From NCBI GenBank assembly GCA_026708165.1, contig JAPOVO010000139.1, positions 1-19,972 of the forward strand: 19,972 bases of DNA, written 5' to 3'. The stretch's first letter is position 1. The number at the start of each line of letters is the position of its first letter. The translations under genes and the position numbers were made by a program. Source of the stretch: Chloroflexota bacterium. Lineage in GTDB: Bacteria; Chloroflexota; UBA11872; VXNJ01. The notes below the pieces were generated by a model that was given only the letters and a program-made list of their open reading frames with translations, was not told the origin of the DNA and did no database searches. Shown in pieces: positions 7,552 through 14,282 of this stretch.

Positions 7552-8221
7552 CGGTCCGACCCTCGAGTTCCTGTTTCCGCCGGTTTGTCCGGGATGCGGG
7601 CGGTTGGGATACCCGATTTGTCCACACTGCCGAGCCGAAATAGTTCCGATAACAGGTTCCGATTGCAGGATTTGCAACCGTCTACTTGATTTTGCCGACA
7701 TCTGCGGCAGATGCAACGCCGCACGCCACAGTCTCGGACGCGTCTACGCCGCGGCCGTTTACTCCAGCCCCATACGGGAAGCCATAACCCGGTTCAAGTA
7801 CGACAACCACCGTTTCCTTGCCGAAACGCTCGGCGAGTTACTGGCCAGAAGGCTTCGCGGGGAGTCGCTCGACGGCTTCAGGGTGGTGCCGGTACCCCTG
7901 CACCGCAACAGGCAAAAGTCAAGAGGATACAACCAGAGCGCACTTCTCGGCAGACGCATATCCGAACAGTTGGGGCTTCGATACGAGCCGGATGGGCTGG
8001 AACGCGTACGGGATACAGGTCCCCAGGTCGGTCGAAACGTGAATGAGCGCCTAGCCAATGTACGCGGCGCTTTCGGCGCCGGCTCGGCTGACCTTCAGGG
8101 CAGAGATGTCTTGCTTGTGGACGACCTCTCGACGACAGGAGCAACGCTCGAAGCCTGCGCGAAAGCGGCTCGGAAGGCCGGCGCTTCTTCCGTCAGGGCG
8201 GCGGTCGTGGCACGCGGATGA
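7526..8221 (+). CDS. comF: ComF family phosphoribosyltransferase-like protein
   Basis: ComF proteins join an N-terminal zinc-ribbon to a phosphoribosyltransferase fold; in naturally competent bacteria they help take up single-stranded DNA. Eight cysteines in four pairs are visible: CPGC (21, 24), CPHC (32, 35), CRIC (47, 50) and CGRC (60, 63). The PRPP-binding loop is VLLVDDLSTTGATL (195-208). A typical PLHRNRQKSRGYNQS segment lies between them. I place the start at ATG 7526, giving 231 residues, because GAAGGAG (7513-7519) sits six bases before it. The ATG at 7508 has no such site. The start lies inside the last codons of the Clp gene, which suggests coupled translation. No other competence gene is nearby, so a role in DNA uptake is only inferred from the family. 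Confidence 0.93.
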   Translation: MKVWLRRASGPTLEFLFPPVCPGCGRLGYPICPHCRAEIVPITGSDCRICNRLLDFADICGRCNAARHSLGRVYAAAVYSSPIREAITRFKYDNHRFLAETLGELLARRLRGESLDGFRVVPVPLHRNRQKSRGYNQSALLGRRISEQLGLRYEPDGLERVRDTGPQVGRNVNERLANVRGAFGAGSADLQGRDVLLVDDLSTTGATLEACAKAARKAGASSVRAAVVARG

Positions 8222-8265
8222 TGCAAGAGAAGTCGGTCAGTTGGGGGGATTTTCGTTAGGCTTGG

Positions 8266-8295
8266 TTCCCATTTTGGTCTCAAGTTACGTATATT
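8266..8295 (+). promoter_or_regulatory. Candidate sigma70-type promoter for accDA
   Basis: TTCCCA (8266-8271) and TATATT (8290-8295) are separated by 18 bases in the 210-base gap between comF and accD, each a fair match to consensus. The leader before accD would be about 130 bases. The rest of the gap (8222-8431) shows no coding sequence that I trust. accD has only a weak ribosome binding site. Confidence 0.4.
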
Positions 8296-8431
8296 CGACT
8301 ACGTTGGGGATTCGATTGCGGCCAAGAGGAAGGTGTTTCGCATCGGATACCGGGAGGAATCAGATCTGAACTCGCGTGGTCCCGCGCTCAAGAGTCCGCT
8401 CTACAGCCCCGGGCGCGGCGGCGATCCGTAA

Positions 8432-9346
8432 ATGAAAAAGATATTGCGCAGACGCGGGCGGGCGGGGCGTGGCCAGCCCGACGATCTGTGGATCAAGTGC
8501 CGGAAGTGCGGCCACATGAGCTACCGGCGCGAGTTCGTGGTTTCTCTGAAAGTCTGTCAAAAGTGCGGGCTGCACGAGCGCCTGACGGCCCACGAGCGGC
8601 TCGAGATGCTCGTCGACTCCATGGACGACTTTCAGCAAATCGCACCCGACATGGTCTCCACCGACCCGTTGGGCTTCGTCCGTGGGAACCTGACTTACGA
8701 CGATCATCTAAAGCGGTATCGCGACTCGACCGGACTGCGGGAAGCGGTCATATGCGGGCTTGGCGCGATGGATGGCCGCCCGGTGTCGATCGCGGTAATC
8801 GACTTTCGATTTCTGGGGGCGTCCATGGGCTCCGTGGTCGGCGAGAAAATCACGCTGGCCATCGAGCTGGCGACCGAACGCCGCCTGCCGCTGGTAATCG
8901 TGTCCTGCTCGGGCGGCGCCCGGATGCAGGAGGGGATGCTGTCGCTGATGCAGATGGCCAAGACTTCCGCCGCCCTGAGCCGATTCCACGCGGCCGGCTT
9001 GTGTTACCTGTCGGTGATGACAGATCCGACACTGGCAGGCGTCACCGCGAGTTTCGCATCGCTGGCCGACGTTGTAATCGCCGAGCCAGGAGCGACGGTC
9101 GGTTTCACCGGCAGACGGCTGATCGAACAGATCGTCAAGCAGAAGCTGCCCGAGAACGCACAGAGCGCCGAGTTCATGCAGGAGCATGGAATGATCGACC
9201 TGGTGATCGAGCGGCGGGCGTTGAGGGGCATGATCATCAAGCTGTTCGATATCTTCCTGGGGCCGGACGAGCGGTCGGACCGGGTCAACGAAGTTGAAGA
9301 GATCCAGGTGAAGATCAGACCGGCCGCATCCACCACCAAGACATAG
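8432..9346 (+). CDS. accD: Acetyl-CoA carboxylase carboxyltransferase subunit beta
   Basis: AccD and AccA together form the carboxyltransferase that moves CO2 from carboxybiotin to acetyl-CoA, the committed step of fatty acid synthesis. The 304-residue product starts with the diagnostic zinc ribbon: Cys23, Cys26, Cys42 and Cys45 in KCRKCG...KVCQKCG. The crotonase-like core follows, with FRFLGASMGSVVGEK, a CSGGARMQEG oxyanion segment and AEPGATVGFTGRRLIEQ. The ATG at 8432 is the first possible start, since a TAA precedes it directly in frame. The stop TAG is followed with no gap by the accA ATG, so the two subunits are probably made in equal amounts by coupled translation. Confidence 0.97.
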   Translation: MKKILRRRGRAGRGQPDDLWIKCRKCGHMSYRREFVVSLKVCQKCGLHERLTAHERLEMLVDSMDDFQQIAPDMVSTDPLGFVRGNLTYDDHLKRYRDSTGLREAVICGLGAMDGRPVSIAVIDFRFLGASMGSVVGEKITLAIELATERRLPLVIVSCSGGARMQEGMLSLMQMAKTSAALSRFHAAGLCYLSVMTDPTLAGVTASFASLADVVIAEPGATVGFTGRRLIEQIVKQKLPENAQSAEFMQEHGMIDLVIERRALRGMIIKLFDIFLGPDERSDRVNEVEEIQVKIRPAASTTKT

Positions 9347-10360
9347 ATGGCCGTTCTCTCGTTCGAGAAAGACCTGGACAAGCTCCGCGGCGAAATTGAT
9401 AAAGTCAAGGAGTCCGGCACTTCCGATGGCGGGGGCGCCGGGCGGCTGGCGGACCTGGAAGACAAACTCGAGCAGAGCACCTTGCAGGTGTTTTCTGCAC
9501 TCAGCGCGTGGGACCGGGTTCAGCTGGCCAGGCATCCCGACCGGCCGCATACGCTGGACTACATCGACCACATATTCTCCGATTTCATCGAGCTGCACGG
9601 CGACAGGCATTTTGGCGACGACGCGGCCATAGTCGGAGGCCCGGCCAAGTTCAACGGCCAGCGGGTAATGGTCGTGGGGCATCAAAAAGGCCGCGGGACT
9701 CGCGACAGCGTAAAGCGCAATTTCGGTATGGCGAGCCCGGAGGGATTCCGCAAGGGTTTGCGTCTAATGCGGCAGGCGGAGAAGTTCGGTCTGCCGGTCA
9801 TCACGTTCGTCGACATTCCTGGCGCAAGCCCCGTGCTGGAAGCCGAGGAGCGCGGACAGGCCTGGGCCATAGCCGACAATCTCCTGGGCATGATCGAGCT
9901 GCGAGTTCCCATCATCGTCGCGGTGACGGGCGAGGGGGGCAGCGGTGGAGCGCTTGCGCTCGGAATCGGCGACCGCGTCCTGATTCAGGAATACGGCGTC
10001 TACTCCGTGGCCTCTCCCCAGGGCTGCGCCAGCATCGTGTGGCGGGACCACAAGTTCGCGCCCGAGGCCGCCGAGGCTTTGAAGCTGACTCCAACCGACC
10101 TGCTCAAGCTCGGAGTCGTCGACCGCATCGTGCGCGAACCGCTGGGGGGCGCGCACCGAGACTACGCCAGGGCCGCCGAGATCCTGGCCGAGGATATCGG
10201 CGAGGAGCTGAACGCCGTGTCCAAGATATCAACCGATGAACTGATAGCCGGCCGGTATCGGAAATACAGGGAGATGGGCCGCGACGTCGTCGATATCCTC
10301 GCGACCAACGAGTCAAATGCCGAACCGCGCCCGAAGGTCCGGGAAGGTAAGTCCCGCTAG
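9347..10360 (+). CDS. accA: Acetyl-CoA carboxylase carboxyltransferase subunit alpha
   Basis: Partner of AccD in the carboxyltransferase. The 337-residue length is normal. It has an N-terminal coiled-coil-prone segment (1-50), then the family signatures RPHTLDYI, ELHGDRHFGDD, VVGHQKGRGT, GFRKGLRLMRQAEKF, the oxyanion-hole glycines GEGGSGGALAL (195-205) and GCASIVWRD. Two usually strict segments deviate: PGASPVLEAEERGQ (158-171) where PGAYPGIGAEERGQ is common, and VASPQGCAS (221-229) where VISPEGCAS is common. The core glycines are intact, so I expect an active enzyme. It starts directly behind the accD stop. Its own stop overlaps the stop of the convergent phosphofructokinase gene. Biotin carboxylase and carrier genes are not in the window. 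Confidence 0.96.
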   Translation: MAVLSFEKDLDKLRGEIDKVKESGTSDGGGAGRLADLEDKLEQSTLQVFSALSAWDRVQLARHPDRPHTLDYIDHIFSDFIELHGDRHFGDDAAIVGGPAKFNGQRVMVVGHQKGRGTRDSVKRNFGMASPEGFRKGLRLMRQAEKFGLPVITFVDIPGASPVLEAEERGQAWAIADNLLGMIELRVPIIVAVTGEGGSGGALALGIGDRVLIQEYGVYSVASPQGCASIVWRDHKFAPEAAEALKLTPTDLLKLGVVDRIVREPLGGAHRDYARAAEILAEDIGEELNAVSKISTDELIAGRYRKYREMGRDVVDILATNESNAEPRPKVREGKSR

Positions 10361-11427
10361 AAGAAGATCTCGGCGACCTCGTAGAGGTCCAGGTCGAGCT
10401 TCCGGTTGCCGGCGGTCGCCTCATCCAGCGATACGCGCACTATCTGGGATCCTTGAAGCGCAGGCATGAAGCCCCACTGCTTATCCCGGACCATGTCCGC
10501 CGCTGAGACGCCAAGGCGGGTGGCGAGCACACGGTCGAATACGGACGGCGGCCCACCGCGCTGAACGTGCCCCAGCACGGTGACTCTTGACTCCATCCCC
10601 GATTCGCGCTCTATCGCCTCGGCCAGGCGCTGGCCTATCTGCTTGGTGCCCAGTAGCTGGTGACCGAATTCGTCACGCGCGTCCAGGTCAGGCTCGATCA
10701 GCTCCAAGCCGTCGACGATAGCGCCCTCGGCCACGACGATGATGCTGAAACTCCGCCCGGCTTCCTGCCGGCGTTCGAGGTGCGCGATGAGATTTGAACG
10801 GCACATGCGCGTTTCGGGAACGATGATGAAGTCAGCCCCGCCGGCCAGCCCTCCTATGGCTGCTACCCATCCGGCATGCCGTCCCATCACTTCGACGACC
10901 ATCGCCCGGTGATGCGAGGCGGCGGTCGTATGCAAGTAGTCAAGCGCTTCCATCACGCGGGTTACGGCGGAGTCGAACCCGATGCAGTAATCGGTCCCCT
11001 GCACGTCGTTGTCCATCGTCTTCGGTAGGCCGACCACAGGTTTTCCCTCTTTCGCCAGGGCATGCGCCACACTCAGAGTGTCGTCGCCGCCGATGGCTAC
11101 CAAGGCCTCCAGACCCAGCTCGTCGAATACTGATCTGACCTTGTCGAATGACTCATCCGATTTGCGCGGATCGGTCCTGGAGGTGCCAAGCATGGTCCCG
11201 CCCTGCTGCAATATGCCCGACACGGATCGCCAGCCGAGGTCGATGCAATTACGCTCGACAACTCCCGCCCATCCATTTCGGAAACCAATCACGCGCCAGC
11301 CGTACATCATGCCGCGCCGCGCGACAGCTCGGATCGCCGCGTTGAGACCGGGGCAATCCCCACCGCCGGTAAGGATTCCTACAGTGGCCCCATCACATTC
11401 GCCCTGGCTGTTTTCCTGATCCGCCAT
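10357..11427 (-). CDS. pfp: 6-phosphofructokinase, probably pyrophosphate-dependent
   Basis: A 356-residue phosphofructokinase of the PfkA superfamily, catalysing fructose 6-phosphate phosphorylation in glycolysis. Signatures are GGGDCPGLN (21-29), GGDDT (113-117), PKTMDND (135-141, catalytic Asp139) and MGRHAG (181-186). ATP-using enzymes carry GGDGS and PGTIDND. The second Asp of GGDD (Asp116) and the Lys of PKT (Lys136) are the known marks of pyrophosphate-using enzymes, where they crowd the nucleotide pocket. The reaction would then be reversible and serve gluconeogenesis too. The ATG start has GGAGGAG eight bases upstream. The donor preference is inferred from these two residues only. 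Confidence 0.93.
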   Translation of the reverse strand: MADQENSQGECDGATVGILTGGGDCPGLNAAIRAVARRGMMYGWRVIGFRNGWAGVVERNCIDLGWRSVSGILQQGGTMLGTSRTDPRKSDESFDKVRSVFDELGLEALVAIGGDDTLSVAHALAKEGKPVVGLPKTMDNDVQGTDYCIGFDSAVTRVMEALDYLHTTAASHHRAMVVEVMGRHAGWVAAIGGLAGGADFIIVPETRMCRSNLIAHLERRQEAGRSFSIIVVAEGAIVDGLELIEPDLDARDEFGHQLLGTKQIGQRLAEAIERESGMESRVTVLGHVQRGGPPSVFDRVLATRLGVSAADMVRDKQWGFMPALQGSQIVRVSLDEATAGNRKLDLDLYEVAEIFF

Positions 11428-11575
11428 CTCTGGTACTCCTCCGGCGGGCGATCAGAGAGATTGACTCGGTAAGCTCCCCGTCGTACCGTCCAATTTAATT
11501 CCGCTCACCTCAACTCCGCGCCTGAAGCATAGTTCCGCTTTGCCTGGCGCATGAAAGGCTTGGTGACATAGTTTC

Positions 11576-12445
11576 GTGCAAAAGCTCGCTTTTTACACGT
11601 TCGCGGCGGCACTGGGGCTGGTCGGACATAGCGCGGCGGCGGCGCGGCGAATGGTGATCGAAAGTCTGGTCGTCCCCGTATCCGATCTTGAGGAGCTCCA
11701 CGGGCTGCGCATCCTACACATTTCGGATACCCACGTCTCCAGCGAAACCGACTGGGTTTTGCCGATGATTGGCAGTCTGGCGGACATTGAAGCCGACCTC
11801 ATAGTCGTGACGGGAGACGTGATTTCGAACACCAGAGGCTTGCCCGCGGCGGCCGCGGCAATTGGATCGCTAAGGTCTCCCCTTGGCACTTACGTCGTCC
11901 CCGGCAATCACGATCACTGGGCCGGCAGGCACTTACATCGAATCTCGGGGGAGATTGGCGCGTTTCTGTCGCCGCGGCGCTACGTCGACGAGTTCGCGAG
12001 GCATGGAGTGAAGGTCCTGATGAACGAGGCGATTTCAATCACGTTCAGGGATAGCCAAATCAACCTCGTTGGCCTGGACGACCCGTACCTTGGACTCAGC
12101 GATCCGGGGAAGGCGTTCCGCGGTTTGTCCGATGATCGACCGAACATCGTTCTGGGCCATTCGCCCGACGGCGCCGAGCTGATCAGAGATCGAGGATGCG
12201 ACCTGTATTTGTGCGGTCACACGCACGGAGGGCAGATTCTGGGACCGGCGGGGCTGCCTCCGCGGCAGACAAATACCACTTATCCCCTGCCGGCGACCTA
12301 CGGCCTGATGGTCCACAGGGGAGTGCTCACGCACGTCTCCGCCGGGCTGGGAACGGCGGTCGTTCCGCTGCGGTTCAACTGCCCGCCGCGTGCGACGCTA
12401 TTGACGATGCGCCACATCGACGGGAACAACCGCGAGACCAGGTGA
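11576..12445 (+). CDS. Metallophosphoesterase, YkuE/YaeI-like, with N-terminal hydrophobic segment
   Basis: A calcineurin-type phosphoesterase of 289 residues with all metal-binding blocks: HISDTHV (Asp51, His53), TGDV (Asp81), GNHDH (Asn111, His112), GHS (His195) and GHTHGGQ (His215, His217). The opening LAFYTFAAALGLVGHSAAAA is hydrophobic and Ala-rich, fitting a signal peptide or membrane anchor, so the enzyme probably works at or outside the membrane. YaeI- and YkuE-type relatives act on phosphodiesters or lipids, but the substrate cannot be assigned here. A TGA three codons upstream in frame limits the start to GTG 11576; its ribosome binding site is weak. It lies 132 bases upstream of dop and could be its first operon partner, though no functional link is known. 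Confidence 0.9.
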   Translation: MQKLAFYTFAAALGLVGHSAAAARRMVIESLVVPVSDLEELHGLRILHISDTHVSSETDWVLPMIGSLADIEADLIVVTGDVISNTRGLPAAAAAIGSLRSPLGTYVVPGNHDHWAGRHLHRISGEIGAFLSPRRYVDEFARHGVKVLMNEAISITFRDSQINLVGLDDPYLGLSDPGKAFRGLSDDRPNIVLGHSPDGAELIRDRGCDLYLCGHTHGGQILGPAGLPPRQTNTTYPLPATYGLMVHRGVLTHVSAGLGTAVVPLRFNCPPRATLLTMRHIDGNNRETR

Positions 12446-12577
12446 CGATTGCCCGGACAAGAATTGGCCGCCGGAGCGGTTTGAACTCTTGAGCGCCCGT
12501 CCAGTGGGCCCGCCGTCCCTCGATTTGCCGCCGATACAATTCGTTCCCGGACGCGCATATCGACTTCGGAGTTGGAA
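12446..12577 (+). other. Spacer before dop with a possible -10 element
   Basis: This gap of about 130 bases holds no gene. TACAAT at 12535-12540 is a good -10 hexamer match about 40 bases before dop, but no recognisable -35 lies 16-18 bases upstream. dop may therefore have its own weak or activator-dependent promoter, or be read from the phosphoesterase gene. Confidence 0.3.
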
Positions 12578-14086
12578 TTGGTAAGACCGGTCGGAATCGA
12601 GACGGAATACGGTCTCAATTGCGACGGATTCACCAGCGAGGTCGATTTTGCTTTCGAGGCCTCGACGATAGTCCGCGCCGCGGCTGTGGAGCCGTCGTTT
12701 CGAGGCTGGGACTACACGAACGAAGACGCGCGGCTCGACATGCGCGGCGAGCGGGTGAAGAGCCTGGCGCGCGATCCTAACGACCTTAGAGACTCGAACG
12801 CGCGCAGCCGCAAGCTGTCCAGCAAGGAGCTTCTGGCGGATACTGTCCTCCCGAACGGGGCCAGGTTCTATAACGACCACAACCACCCGGAATATTGCAC
12901 CGACGTGTGTGTTTCGCTGAAAGAGCTCGTCGCCCAGGACAAGGCGGGCGAGGCCATTCTGCTGGCGTGCCAGAAGGCCAGAAACGCCTCGACCGACGAG
13001 GGACACGTCCTCGTCGTAAAGAACAACACCGACTACCACGGACGGTCCTACGGCACGCACGAAAACTATCTGGTGGCCCGCTCGATACGGTTCGACGATC
13101 TCGTCGCTGCGGTCGTTCCCTTCCTCGTGGCGAGACAGATCATCGTGGGCGCCGGCAAGGTCGGTTCCGAGGGACCGTCGCCGGGACGGGTCGAGTTCCA
13201 GATAAGCCAGCGGGCTGACTTCTTTGAGGAAGTTGTCGGGATAAACACCACGGCCCGCCGCCCGATATTCAACACCCGCGACGAGCCGCACGCCGACAAC
13301 CTCAAGTACCGGCGGCTCCACGTCATCGCCGGCGACGCCAACCGGTCCGAGTACGCCACCGCTCTGAAAGCGGGCATGACCGGCCTTGTTCTGGACGCTA
13401 TCGAGGAAGGCCGCAGGTTCCACTGCACGCTGAAGCACCCGGTCGAAGCCGTGCGGGCGATATCGCGTGACCCCGACCTGAACGCAACCGTGCAGCTGAA
13501 AGACCGTCGCAAGCTGACCGCCCTCGACATCCTTGAGTCCTACCTGGATATCCTGGAGAACCGCGGCTCGGACGACGAAGTGGGACGTTGGGTTCTCCAG
13601 CAATGGCGCGAGCTACTGGACCTCCTTAGGACACGGCCCGACGCAACAGCCGACCGGTTGGATTGGACCGCGAAGCGCATGCTCTATCGGGAAATCGAGT
13701 CCTTCCAGGGGCCGCTGGATAAATCGGACCGGCAGCGGCTCGATCTGTCTTACCATCTGGTCGATCCGGACATTAGTCTTTACGACTCTCTGGTCGACGG
13801 TGGGCGTATGCGGCGTTTGCTGGACGATGAAGACGTAAACTCAGCAATCATGAATCCACCGACCGAAACCCGGGCGGCAGTGAGAGGAGCGCTGCTGAGA
13901 CGCTTTGGAGCGCTGATAACGGCGATGGAGTGGGACTCCGTCACGCTCTCGGCGTCAGGACAGGAGCTGCGGCTGTCGTTGAGCGAGATCGAGGGAGCCG
14001 AAATTCGTAGACTTGAATCAATCGTCAACCGGGCGGAAAGCGTGGAGGATATGCTGGGAATGCTGGGAGGTGGAAGGATTGCCTAA
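12578..14086 (+). CDS. dop: Dop: Pup deamidase/depupylase
   Basis: Dop removes Pup from tagged proteins and, where Pup ends in Gln, deamidates it to Glu. It belongs to the carboxylate-amine ligase fold shared with glutamine synthetase. The 502-residue product opens GIETEYG (metal ligands Glu8, Glu10). It has the catalytic-Asp segment NGARFYNDHNHPEY (Asp100), then KNNTDYHGRSYGTHENYL (148-165), PFLVARQ, NTRDEPHAD (232-240) and RRLHVIAGDANRSE. The insertion at residues 44-87, beginning WDYTNEDARLDMRG, is the Dop-specific loop that PafA lacks; the C-terminus RRFGALITAMEWDSV is also Dop-like. TTG 12578 has GGAG six bases upstream; the in-frame TTG 12572 is too close to that site. The last eight bases overlap the pup start. 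Confidence 0.93.
   Translation: MVRPVGIETEYGLNCDGFTSEVDFAFEASTIVRAAAVEPSFRGWDYTNEDARLDMRGERVKSLARDPNDLRDSNARSRKLSSKELLADTVLPNGARFYNDHNHPEYCTDVCVSLKELVAQDKAGEAILLACQKARNASTDEGHVLVVKNNTDYHGRSYGTHENYLVARSIRFDDLVAAVVPFLVARQIIVGAGKVGSEGPSPGRVEFQISQRADFFEEVVGINTTARRPIFNTRDEPHADNLKYRRLHVIAGDANRSEYATALKAGMTGLVLDAIEEGRRFHCTLKHPVEAVRAISRDPDLNATVQLKDRRKLTALDILESYLDILENRGSDDEVGRWVLQQWRELLDLLRTRPDATADRLDWTAKRMLYREIESFQGPLDKSDRQRLDLSYHLVDPDISLYDSLVDGGRMRRLLDDEDVNSAIMNPPTETRAAVRGALLRRFGALITAMEWDSVTLSASGQELRLSLSEIEGAEIRRLESIVNRAESVEDMLGMLGGGRIA
14066..14070 (+). promoter_or_regulatory. Shine-Dalgarno site inside dop that selects the pup TTG start
   Basis: GGAGG lies eight bases before the TTG at 14079, within the last codons of dop. 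The later in-frame ATG at 14112 has only GAGGG two bases away, which is too close. The layout suggests that pup translation is coupled to the end of dop translation. Confidence 0.6.
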
Positions 14087-14255
14087 CGGAGAATGGGGCG
14101 CGTCGAGGGCCATGCCGCCGCTGATGGAGACGGAGACTCCCGTCAAACCGACGGAGACTCCGGCAAAGCCTAAGGAAGGCGACGATCTCGACGAGCGAGT
14201 GAAGCGGATAATCCGTGAGATTCCTGGTCCGACCCCGCAACCGGGCGGCGAGTAA
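14079..14255 (+). CDS. pup: Pup, prokaryotic ubiquitin-like protein modifier (candidate)
   Basis: A 58-residue protein lying between dop and pafA, the expected place for pup. It ends in Gly-Gly-Glu, the exact C-terminus that PafA joins to substrate lysines. Like known Pups it is short, Glu/Lys/Pro-rich and without hydrophobic core or Cys, so it should be disordered. One helical stretch, DDLDERVKRIIREI (35-48), could serve as the receptor-binding helix. The N-terminal half carries two copies of a seven-residue unit (TETPVKP, TETPAKP, residues 18-31). The classical LEENAEDFVRxYVQKGG sequence is absent, so homology rests on context, size and the GGE end. It also resembles the divergent Pup-like proteins called UBact. 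The start is TTG, overlapping dop by eight bases; ATG 14112 would give 47 residues. Confidence 0.78.
   Translation: MPNGEWGASRAMPPLMETETPVKPTETPAKPKEGDDLDERVKRIIREIPGPTPQPGGE
14130..14171 (+). repeat. Two tandem 21-base units within pup
   Basis: The unit beginning ACGGAGACTCC at 14130 is followed directly by a second imperfect copy at 14151-14171. Each encodes Thr-Glu-Thr-Pro-Val/Ala-Lys-Pro. The copies differ at a few positions, so the duplication is not very recent. It lengthens the presumed disordered arm of Pup by one heptad. Confidence 0.75.
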
Positions 14256-14282
14256 ACCCAACCGGGAGCTTCGACCAGTCTG

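Noticed and set aside
12398..13603. Open frame of 401 codons on the minus strand over dop
   Set aside because: It is complementary to clear Dop motifs. The same explanation covers the long minus-strand frames over accDA (8708-9685), the Clp gene (5880-6818) and glcD (17638-18864).
12578..14086. Possibility that both large Pup enzymes are PafA or both Dop
   Set aside because: The first has the Dop loop beginning WDYTNEDARLDMRG and a Dop-like C-terminus. The second lacks the loop and has the PafA spacing and the DPF end.
14013..14255. Longer version of the pup frame starting at 14013
   Set aside because: It would overlap dop by 74 bases, has no supporting ribosome binding site and adds a Cys/Trp-rich segment unlike any Pup. 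TTG 14079 has a well-spaced GGAGG.
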